DNA of 40,653 bases from Vasconcelosia minhoensis LEGE 07310. GTDB lineage: Bacteria; Cyanobacteriota; Cyanobacteriia; Phormidesmidales; Phormidesmidaceae. The position numbers and the translations under genes are program-made. Under the pieces are notes generated by a model. It was not told the origin of the DNA and ran no database searches. It saw only the letters and a list, made by a program, of their open reading frames with translations. The number at the start of each line of letters is the position of its first letter. Within the stretch, counting starts at the first letter, position 1. Positions 34,467 through 40,653 of this stretch are shown in pieces. The stretch spans positions 1 through 40,653 of the forward strand of contig NZ_JADEXG010000049.1 in assembly GCF_015207255.1 (NCBI RefSeq), given 5' to 3'.

Positions 34467-35003
34467 TTGCGCAGCTTGGAACTTCCAAATGGGAGACTAC
34501 AGCTTTATGGCAATGTGTTTGCTGATGACCGTTGGGCTTATCTTCTGGCAGGAGGCATTGAGAGCGTGATGGTAGACAGTGGAAAACCCTATCGAGCGAG
34601 GTTTATTCCCAAAGGCGTTTGCCCCGACACAGCGCCTCCCTATACCGATACCTACCCAGTTCTGCTGCGGGATGGCAGCCGCTGAAAATTGCCGTTCCAG
34701 CCTTTTCCAGTTGGGAAAATGGCGATCGCGCTACTAATGTCGAATCAAACCCCCTTTGAAGTCGAACAGGGTTTAACTCCCTTACTGACTGAGCTGGCCC
34801 GCGAGGCTGCACCAGAAGCGATTGTTGGCGTTCCCACCCTGGGATTAGACTATGCTCGGCAGGTGGCGCGATCGCTAAATTTTCCGCACTACGTCGCTTT
34901 GGGAAACTCTCGCAAGTTTTGGTACGACGACTCGCTCTCAGTGCCGGTGGAGTCCGTCACCAGCCCCGGCGATCTGCAACCCGTCGTGTTTGGGATCGTC
35001 TAA
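34467..35003 (+). pseudogene. Broken phosphoribosyltransferase gene
   Basis: Two pieces lie in one frame on either side of a TGA at 34683-34685: an N-terminal domain (NGRLQLYGNVFADDRW, TDTYPVLLRDGSR) and the phosphoribosyltransferase half (LPFQPFPVGKMAIALL, EAIVGVPTLGLDYARQVARS, NFPHYVALGNSRKFWYDD). The frame then ends at 35003 before the pyrophosphate-binding VDD segment that family members have, so the C-terminal third is missing. It may have salvaged adenine or a related base, fitting the nearby nucleobase genes, but it is now inactive by this reading. Confidence 0.65.
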
Positions 35004-35058
35004 GAGCACTATGTCCCATACTGCGGGCGGCAGCAGTACCCGCTGATAAGGTCCGCGT

Positions 35059-35583
35059 TCAGCGCCGCTGGGTCATGGCGATCGCGGCTTCTACAGTCAG
35101 CTCTAGGATATTGCCAAGCGTTGGCAGTACATCGGCTCCAGAATAGACAATAGGCAGTTCGCGGTCTTGCCAAACCCAGACTTGCTGCCGCTGGATATCA
35201 ATCAGCCAGGCCAGCTGAGTACCTTGGTCAAGGCAGTGCAGAATTTTATGCTGTAAATCCAGGATATTTTGATCTGGTGAACGAATTTCAACCAACCAGT
35301 CGGGAGGTCCCTGCAATGGCTCATCAGCGTCTGGGAGTCGATCTGTTTTGACCACGGCAATGTCCGACACCGGCGAAAACGGGGGCACAATGCACCGCAG
35401 TTCTTGAATAGCTTCGTATGCCTCGCTTTGACGGTCAATAGTATTGACCAGATTGCGCTGGAGGCGCGAATGAAACAGCGTTGGCATTGGCTTTTGCTGA
35501 GCCCGACCGTTGATCAACTCCCAGGCCGGCGAAGCTTCAATGTTGGGTCGCTGGAGAAAAGCGTCTAAGGGGCTAGTAGTCAT
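35059..35583 (-). CDS. Uma2-family putative restriction endonuclease 2
   Basis: This protein has 174 residues from ATG 35583 (ATG 35595 would add four). Motifs are PAWELINGRAQQKPMPT, VSDIAVV, PDWLVEIRSPDQNILDLQHK and CLDQGTQLAWLIDIQRQQVWVW, the PD-(D/E)xK core of Uma2. It overlaps the dead phosphoribosyltransferase region only beyond that gene's stop. It is a separate lineage from the gene at 35929-36561. Confidence 0.88.
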   Translation of the reverse strand: MTTSPLDAFLQRPNIEASPAWELINGRAQQKPMPTLFHSRLQRNLVNTIDRQSEAYEAIQELRCIVPPFSPVSDIAVVKTDRLPDADEPLQGPPDWLVEIRSPDQNILDLQHKILHCLDQGTQLAWLIDIQRQQVWVWQDRELPIVYSGADVLPTLGNILELTVEAAIAMTQRR

Positions 35584-35928
35584 AGGAGATGGCATAGTGG
35601 CCTACGAGCACCAAAGGCAGAACATACTGATGTCCCTATCATAAAACCTATTCCAGGGATCGCAGTTAAAGACGCGGATGATGATTCCAGCTGCAAAACG
35701 GGTTTCCAAAACTGACGCGCACGTTCGAATCGCGCCGGTCGTGTTGATGCCAGCTCCCTGTCCGTAAGTTTAATCATTTCTTTGCCTTGATTTATCTAAG
35801 CTTTATAGATTTTTCGATGAAGGTTGAACTATCGTTTCATTGTGTTTCCGCAACACCCCTATACCGAAAGACCTATACTTAACCGCCCCGGCAGAAATGT
35901 CGGGGTTAATTTTTGGTTTCGCTATCAA
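35584..35928. other. Non-coding gap between the two Uma2 genes, with one hairpin
   Basis: There is no convincing gene. At 35886-35892 and 35899-35905, CCCCGGC and GTCGGGG form a 7-bp stem around AGAAAT, followed by TTAATTTTT. This looks like a plus-strand terminator, although no plus-strand gene ends here, so it may mark a lost gene. A GTTCGAATC stretch near 35722 looks like a tRNA T-loop but is not part of a cloverleaf. Confidence 0.35.
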
Positions 35929-36561
35929 TCATTTCGTTAGCTGCTGACGGAGCGATCGCAGGGCCGCCCCGCTTCCCTGTTCCGGCGCGCTTTGGAAGAT
36001 CTGGGCAACTAAAGCGGGCAGATCCGTCTCGGGGAAAAAGCGGCTGGACGGCTGCGGCTGGTAGGCTTCTCCTTGCAAACTGTAAATCTTCAGCCCGCTT
36101 TTCTTGAATAGCCAAACTTCCGGCACCCGATAAGGCGCGTAGTCCTCAGCCGCCGTATAGGTCGTGACGTCGATTTCGATTACCAAATCGGGTGGCGGAT
36201 CGGTTTGCCAGTCAATCCGGTCTTTGCCGACCGCTGACTGCCAGTTATTGATATAGAAGCAGTAGTCTGGCTCAATCCCTCTCGCTTCAGGAATGTCCAT
36301 GGTAATAGGCGTAAAGGCTTCATAGTTGCGGTCATCGCTATCCAGCAGAATTTCTACAACTCTAGCCAGTACATGAGCTTCCCGACCGTGGCGGGGCATA
36401 GGACTCATGAGTAGAATTTCACCATCGCGAAACTTAATGCGGGGAATAGAGCCATCACCTCGACTATCGCGCAGGGCGCAGTAATCTTCCCAAGTGCCGG
36501 GCATCCGCACGACCGTTCCGGCAGGAAGCTGAATTTTCTCACGGGAAATTACGGCGTACAT
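35929..36561 (-). CDS. Uma2-family putative restriction endonuclease 3
   Basis: This protein has 210 residues from ATG 36561. Domain order is TWEDYCALRDSRGDGSIPRI, FRDGEILLMSPMPRHGREAH, IEPDYCFYINNW, PPPDLVIEIDVTTY, and APYRVPEVWLFKKSGLKIYS. It is longer at the C-terminus than the other two Uma2 proteins here. The catalytic-type residues (EPD, then VIEI) are present. No partner gene is coupled to it. Confidence 0.88.
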   Translation of the reverse strand: MYAVISREKIQLPAGTVVRMPGTWEDYCALRDSRGDGSIPRIKFRDGEILLMSPMPRHGREAHVLARVVEILLDSDDRNYEAFTPITMDIPEARGIEPDYCFYINNWQSAVGKDRIDWQTDPPPDLVIEIDVTTYTAAEDYAPYRVPEVWLFKKSGLKIYSLQGEAYQPQPSSRFFPETDLPALVAQIFQSAPEQGSGAALRSLRQQLTK

Positions 36562-36701
36562 CGACGGCAACCAGAATAGCTTCTTTCTTATTCTGGCAGA
36601 CTATTGCACTGAGGCAGATTAACTCAGTGGGTCGAGTTTGCCGCTTAAATCCCTGGACTTGCTAAACGTCCTTTTGGCTTAAAGGCTGGAAAACTTACAA
36701 A

Positions 36702-36858
36702 CTAACCAGTCAGGGGATCAACCAATTCTATGTTGGCAATCCATTCGAAGTCGGCAGTATTATGGGTGACAAGGGATAGCTCCCTGATTAGGGCCGTTCC
36801 AGAAAGGCTCGTGTTCGGGTTGAGCCGCATAGATAATTATGTTGCTGTCCAGAAGCAC
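36702..36858 (-). pseudogene. VapC-like PIN toxin with internal deletion
   Basis: GTG 36858 overlaps the antitoxin stop by one base and starts VLLDSNIIIYAAQPEHEPFW, a PIN N-terminus with the first catalytic Asp. After that the frame goes off, and a second frame at the end reads LVTHNTADFEWIANIELVDP, the usual PIN C-terminus. The middle of roughly 80 codons with the other acidic residues is gone. What is left is a scar of about 157 bases. Confidence 0.7.
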
Positions 36859-37115
36859 TAGGCTTCTCGACCCGGTAATGAGCGATCTTGACGATTTTTT
36901 TTCTGCCATTCGACCGGATCGAGGCCATGAAAGGGGCTTAGCTGAGCGAGTTTGCGCAAGCTAGTGGCCATCTCGCTTCCCTGATGAGATAGCGCAGAGA
37001 CCGAGACGGGTTTGAGTACCGTGATATGAACTTCTGCATCTTCGGATAGCTGAGGAGGGCTGTCTAGCCAGATAACTTGAGTACCTCTGAGAATGGCCCG
37101 ATGTGTTTGCAGCAT
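36858..37115 (-). CDS. VapB-like antitoxin left without a functional toxin
   Basis: This protein has 85 residues from ATG 37115 (MLQTHRAILRGTQVIWLDSP, then AEVHITVLKPVSV). It consists of an N-terminal beta-strand DNA-binding-like segment and a C-terminal tail with helical, charged PVEWQKKNRQDRS. This pattern is common for cyanobacterial antitoxins encoded just before a PIN toxin. A longer in-frame extension to 37190 has no ribosome site. Its toxin has an internal deletion. Confidence 0.65.
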   Translation of the reverse strand: MLQTHRAILRGTQVIWLDSPPQLSEDAEVHITVLKPVSVSALSHQGSEMATSLRKLAQLSPFHGLDPVEWQKKNRQDRSLPGREA

Positions 37116-37331
37116 TAGATAGCAGAGTAGAGTTACGCCTATTTTAGCCTTCAGCGATTGGCTGAGTGCAGACGCGAGGTATCTGGGCAAATACAGTCTT
37201 CAGGGCTAGGATAACATCGCAATCAGCCCCCTACTCGCAATCAATCCCCTACTATGAATGCTGCATGGAGTTCGCGATACATGGCATCCTTAAGCTGGGC
37301 AGTCTAGAAGGGTGATCGCGAAGGGAAAACG

Positions 37332-37634
37332 ATGGATGATTCACAGGCGGGGCGGGTCGTACTGACCCATTCGACCCATATTCCGGGGCTGATTCCGATT
37401 TTAGAAAAGCTGGCGCTGCATCCCCAGGTGAAGACGCTGACGCCAGCGGTAATCGGGCCGGTGCGATCGCATTCTCCCAAACTCCAGCTGCGGGTTTCCG
37501 TCCCCATTCAGGGCGGCTTCAAGCTGATTGCCCGCAAAGGCAAGACGGCACAGGAAGTTTTTGCGATTACCGGGCTGAGTCAGGACCAGCTCAAGGCTGA
37601 GATTGCGACATTGTTGAAATCGAGCCGACGATGA
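37332..37634 (+). CDS. DUF2103 family protein
   Basis: A 100-residue protein: GRVVLTHSTHIPGLIPILEK, then LHPQVKTLTPAVIGPV and the basic LQLRVSVPIQGGFKLIARKG with QEVFAITG. This fits DUF2103, a small domain of predicted metal-binding proteins found in archaea and cyanobacteria. It overlaps trm1 by ATGA, so the two are translationally coupled, hinting at an RNA-related job. The function is not established. Confidence 0.8.
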   Translation: MDDSQAGRVVLTHSTHIPGLIPILEKLALHPQVKTLTPAVIGPVRSHSPKLQLRVSVPIQGGFKLIARKGKTAQEVFAITGLSQDQLKAEIATLLKSSRR

Positions 37635-38752
37635 GCCCGCCAGCAGACTGGCTGTGGGAAGGCAAGGCGACCTTTGACCCCGGCTCAGCCTTCTACCGCC
37701 CCAAGAGCAAAGTCGGGCGCGACCTGGCGGTGCTGGCGGCGGCGGTCTACCGGCAGCAGCGAGGCCAGCTGCGGGTGCTGGATGCAATGACCGGCTGCGG
37801 CGTGCGGGCGCTGCGCTACCAGCTGGAGGCCGGGGCCGAGTGGGTCTGGGTGAATGAGGCCAATGCCGAACTGAACCCGGTGATTACGGCTAACCTGGCG
37901 GCGGGGATGCGATCGCGCACCTACCGCATTACCCACCAGGACGCTAACCCGCTATTCTTTAGCTGCTACCAGCAGCGCGATTTCTACGATTTAATCGACG
38001 TCGATAGCTTTGGCAGCCCCATGCCGTTTGTCAACACGGCCCTGTGGGCGGCTAAGCTGGGCGGCCTGCTCTACTTCACCAGCACCGACGGCCGCACCAC
38101 CGGCGGCCACGCACCGGACAAAAGCCTCCAGGTTTACGGAGCCTATGCCCGGGCTCACCCCGCCGTACATGAGCAGGGGCTGCGGCTGCTGATTGGCGTG
38201 ATTGTGCAGCAGGCGGCGGCGCGGGGCTTGCAGATTCAGCCTATATTCTCTTTGTTTAATGGCGAAATTCATCGGGTGATGGTGCGGCTGGTCAGCCAGC
38301 TAGACTGGGATTCTGACCAGTACGGCTTTTTGGCCTACTGCCATGACTGCGGCCAGTACCAGACGGCGAGCTGGCGGCAGCTAGGCCGGGTCGATTGTCG
38401 CTGCGGTCAGACACCGGTGCTGAGCGGACCGCTGTGGCTGGGGCCGCTGCACAATATCGAGATGCTGCGGACAATGCGGCAGCTGGCGCTGGAGTGGGAC
38501 TGGCCCCAGTGCGCTAGCCTGCTCACCCTAATGGGCCATGAAGCCGAGATGCCGCCCTACTGCTATCCGCTAGGCGAAATCGGGCGGCGGGGACAGATGG
38601 ATATTCCCCAACGCGACCGGCTGCTGGCGGGGCTGCGCGTTCGCGACTTCCGGGCCTGCCGCACCCACCTCGACGCCCAGGCGATTAAGACCGACGCGCC
38701 GATGGCGATCTGCCTGGAAGTGGCTAGAAAGGCCAACTTTGAGGCAAAATAA
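37631..38752 (+). CDS. trm1: tRNA (guanine-26-N2)-dimethyltransferase Trm1
   Basis: A 373-residue SAM-dependent methyltransferase that dimethylates guanine 26 of tRNA in archaea, eukaryotes and some bacteria including cyanobacteria. The N-terminus has EGKATFDPGSAFYRPKSKVG, then VLDAMTGCGVRALRYQLEAG (SAM motif I), WVNEANAELNPVI and LIDVDSFGSPMPFVNTALWA (motif IV). A C-terminal Trm1-specific part has four cysteines (CHDCGQ, CRCGQ), probably a zinc knuckle. Length matches the family. It is coupled to DUF2103. Confidence 0.92.
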   Translation: MSPPADWLWEGKATFDPGSAFYRPKSKVGRDLAVLAAAVYRQQRGQLRVLDAMTGCGVRALRYQLEAGAEWVWVNEANAELNPVITANLAAGMRSRTYRITHQDANPLFFSCYQQRDFYDLIDVDSFGSPMPFVNTALWAAKLGGLLYFTSTDGRTTGGHAPDKSLQVYGAYARAHPAVHEQGLRLLIGVIVQQAAARGLQIQPIFSLFNGEIHRVMVRLVSQLDWDSDQYGFLAYCHDCGQYQTASWRQLGRVDCRCGQTPVLSGPLWLGPLHNIEMLRTMRQLALEWDWPQCASLLTLMGHEAEMPPYCYPLGEIGRRGQMDIPQRDRLLAGLRVRDFRACRTHLDAQAIKTDAPMAICLEVARKANFEAK

Positions 38753-38780
38753 AAGCGCCAGTCTGAGTTTGGAGATCGCC

Positions 38781-39524
38781 GTGAAGCGCATATTGGTTGG
38801 CTTAGCAATCGTTTCTGCTGCGATCGGCGGCAGCGTCGCCTACTACTGGAATCGGGCTACGGCCCTGCCGGACTGGTATACGGAAGCGCCGGGTGAGACC
38901 CGCTTTGCCCTGGCTCCCCTGGCTCAGGTGCCGACTGAGACCAGTCAGACTGAGCAGATTGATGAAACGGTGACGGTAGAAAGCATTCTGAACCAAAATC
39001 TGACGGCGGACCCGGTTGCCGAAGGCAGAGTTCCCTTAGAAGTCACCCTGAGTGAAGCCGATCTAAATCAGGTGATGGCCACCGCGATCGCGCAGGAGCC
39101 CCAGGCGGGCCGCCTACTGGCATCGGCTAAAGGCGTGCAGACGACGATTGAGGGCGATCGTATCCAGAGCGGCGCGGTGATGAACCTATCGGAAATTCCT
39201 GCCAGCGCTCTGCCGCGCGAGGGTCAGCAGGCGCTGACGCAGCTGACCGAGCGCTTTCCTCGACTGTCTAACCGAGATATCTACGTGGGCATTGAGGGTA
39301 GCCCGCAGCTCAAGGGAGACCGGCTGTCGCTGGGCGATGATGCCGTCATTCGGATTGGCCGGATGTCCCTAGCGGTGGATGACATAGCCTATCAGCTGGG
39401 GATTTCTCAGGCCGAGCTAGAGCGTCAGCTGTCGGCGCTGCTCACTCAGCAGGGGCTAACCCCCGAGCGAGTACAGATTGTCGATGGCCAGCTGGTGATT
39501 AGCGGCACAGTTCCAGCCCAGTAA
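38781..39524 (+). CDS. Membrane-anchored hypothetical protein
   Basis: This protein has 247 residues from GTG 38781, which has GGAGA upstream; ATG 38739 is in frame but lies within trm1. An N-terminal membrane anchor (LVGLAIVSAAIGGSVAYYW) is followed by a soluble part of about 220 residues with ALPDWYTEAP and a repeated beta/helix pattern (LEVTLSEADLNQVMATAIAQ, EIPASALPREGQQALTQL). I do not recognise the family. It probably faces the periplasm or thylakoid lumen. Confidence 0.75.
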   Translation: MKRILVGLAIVSAAIGGSVAYYWNRATALPDWYTEAPGETRFALAPLAQVPTETSQTEQIDETVTVESILNQNLTADPVAEGRVPLEVTLSEADLNQVMATAIAQEPQAGRLLASAKGVQTTIEGDRIQSGAVMNLSEIPASALPREGQQALTQLTERFPRLSNRDIYVGIEGSPQLKGDRLSLGDDAVIRIGRMSLAVDDIAYQLGISQAELERQLSALLTQQGLTPERVQIVDGQLVISGTVPAQ

Positions 39525-39622
39525 GCCGCCGTCGATAGGTCGTCAGGTGAGCTATCTTGACTATGATTGGTCGCTGAATCGACAGTGACCCTGAGAGAAA
39601 GTAGCGATCGGAGCGCCTTGTT

Positions 39623-40306
39623 TTGCAGGATTTTTATGCCCGCAGTCGGCTAATTTTGCTGACGCGCTATCCTGAGGCCGGAAAGACCAAGACTCGGCTA
39701 ATTCCCCATCTGGGAGCAGAGCCAGCCGCTCGCCTACAGCAGCAGATGACCGAGCATATTGTGGCTGAGATCCAGCAGTTCCAAAGCTGCTACGCGGCCT
39801 CACTAGAAGTTCACTTTGCCGGCAGCAGCCGGGCTCAGATGGCCACCTGGCTGGGCAATCACCTGAGGTATCGACCCCAGCCGTCGGGAGGCTTAGGCAC
39901 GCGGCTTTCGCAGGCGTTCTGCCAGGGGTTCCGCGACGGCATGGACCGGGTTGTTGCGATTGGCGCCGACTGTCCTCAGATCACTGTCCACCTTCTAACC
40001 CAGGCGTTTCAAAGGCTGCGCAATCACGATCTGGTGCTCGGCCCCGCCCTAGATGGCGGCTACTATCTGATTGGCCTAAGCAAGACCTGCGACGCAGCTC
40101 ACGCAGCGCTATTTCAAGGAATCGACTGGGGGACTGCGCAGGTATTCGATCAAACGGTCGCGATCGCGCATCGCCAAGCCCTAACCCTGGCTACCCTCGC
40201 GCCCCTCAGTGACATTGACCGCCCCGAAGACCTGGCAATTTGGCAAAACAGGATCAAAATATCGTCTGAAAGCAAGTCCCAAGCGACTAGCGGGACTTCA
40301 GGCTGA
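39623..40306 (+). CDS. TIGR04282-family glycosyltransferase (DUF2064)
   Basis: This protein has 227 residues from TTG 39623; no ATG or GTG start was found in frame. LILLTRYPEAGKTKTRLIPH is the nucleotide-sugar-binding signature, QPSGGLGTRLSQAF and AIGADCPQITVHLLTQA (with D and P at the metal site) follow, and LGPALDGGYYLIGLSKTC is the third motif. The family (arsenosugar/rSAM-selenodomain-associated glycosyltransferase 1) is thought to transfer sugar to small molecules. It overlaps the 3' end of the converging EamA gene by 20 bases. Confidence 0.85.
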   Translation: MQDFYARSRLILLTRYPEAGKTKTRLIPHLGAEPAARLQQQMTEHIVAEIQQFQSCYAASLEVHFAGSSRAQMATWLGNHLRYRPQPSGGLGTRLSQAFCQGFRDGMDRVVAIGADCPQITVHLLTQAFQRLRNHDLVLGPALDGGYYLIGLSKTCDAAHAALFQGIDWGTAQVFDQTVAIAHRQALTLATLAPLSDIDRPEDLAIWQNRIKISSESKSQATSGTSG

Positions 40307-40653
40307 GAGCAGCGATACCCAAGGCAGTGAGGACGACGCCAGCCATTTGGGGAAGCTGTAGCATCTCCTGCAAAGCGAGCCAGGCAAACAGCGCCGTGAG
40401 AATTGGCGTTCCCGAACTGACCAACGCCGTGAGGGTAGCGCCGATTAGCCTCAGACCGTAGTTGTTCAACAAATAGGCACCCAAGGTTAGAAAGACCGAG
40501 AGGACGCTGATCAGAATCACCATCGGCCAGGCCGCTGCGGAAATGTCCACTGGGCCAGTAAACAGCAGCAGCGCGGTTGAGAAGCAGACTACGGTGATAA
40601 AGGTAATCAGTGAAAATGGGATGGGATGCAGGGCGGGGCGGGCGGGATAGCGC
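40287..40653 (-). CDS. EamA/DMT-family transporter, C-terminal part (partial)
   Basis: The frame stays open to the right edge, so the 5' part is missing. About 121 residues carry hydrophobic helices: PFSLITFITVVCFSTALLLF, AAAWPMVILISVLSVFLTLG, TLTALVSSGTPILTALFAWL and VVLTALGIAALSLKSR. SSGTPILTALFAWLALQE is the usual C-terminal EamA repeat signature. EamA proteins export amino acids, drugs or nucleotide sugars; the substrate is unknown. Confidence 0.85.
   Translation of the reverse strand, partial: RYPARPALHPIPFSLITFITVVCFSTALLLFTGPVDISAAAWPMVILISVLSVFLTLGAYLLNNYGLRLIGATLTALVSSGTPILTALFAWLALQEMLQLPQMAGVVLTALGIAALSLKSR

Noticed and set aside
35690-35770. GTTCGAATC resembles a tRNA T-loop
   Set aside because: One T-stem pair fails, no matching acceptor strand or anticodon arm could be found upstream on either strand, and there is no CCA. 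It is most likely chance.
35580-35777. 65-residue minus-strand frame upstream of Uma2 gene 2
   Set aside because: Composition is not protein-like, it has no known domain, and it overlaps the Uma2 start.

Overview
The window looks like a cyanobacterial chromosome segment. The palindrome GCGATCGC (HIP1) recurs throughout, inside genes and between them, and many proteins are of types common in filamentous cyanobacteria (Uma2-type nucleases, KTSC, DUF2103, a bacterial Trm1). A Leptolyngbya- or Oscillatoriales-like host is my inference. No rRNA, tRNA or CRISPR array was recognised.

Region 1 (about 1-11.1 kb) is a decaying defence island centred on DNA phosphorothioation (Dnd). It holds a probable phosphorothioate-reading HNH nuclease (348-1307), three adjacent minimal nucleotidyltransferases (2.5-3.6 kb), and a 5' remnant of dndD abutting a stub of a YoeB-like toxin with its intact YefM-like antitoxin. 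These are followed by an intact dndE, a KTSC protein, a Uma2 nuclease, a HARE-HTH protein, a PIN-domain module and dndC. dndC is broken by a 31-bp repeat insertion that left a 5-bp target duplication. Divergent from dndC is a large Dnd-associated methyltransferase-like gene with a duplicated flanking domain. The writer is therefore dead at two genes, while the putative reader nuclease, dndE and the methyltransferase-like gene remain open.

Region 2 (about 11.2-30.5 kb) is an intact, mostly co-directional uptake and catabolism cluster, probably for nucleobase-like or other cyclic nitrogen compounds. A GntR/FCD regulator carrying an extra InsA-type zinc ribbon is followed by a PotABCD-type ABC transporter with three tandem substrate-binding lipoproteins and an SsnA/Atz-type amidohydrolase. 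Then come an SsuABC/NMT1-type ABC transporter with a TIGR03943-like small protein, a polar amino-acid-type ABC transporter, a second amidohydrolase, a flavin reductase-like protein (minus strand) and a CodB-type cytosine/purine permease. Short palindromes with a GTATAC or GTAC core lie upstream of the first transporter and the second amidohydrolase and are candidate operators.

Region 3 (about 30.4-37.2 kb) is a second zone of decay. It contains a truncated ECF-type S component, a UPF1-like SF1 helicase pseudogene with frameshifts and nonsense codons, a broken phosphoribosyltransferase, two Uma2 genes, and a VapBC-like pair whose toxin has an internal deletion.

Region 4 (37.3 kb to the end) looks like ordinary chromosome: DUF2103, trm1, an anchored hypothetical protein, a TIGR04282-family glycosyltransferase and the 3' part of an EamA transporter running off the right edge.
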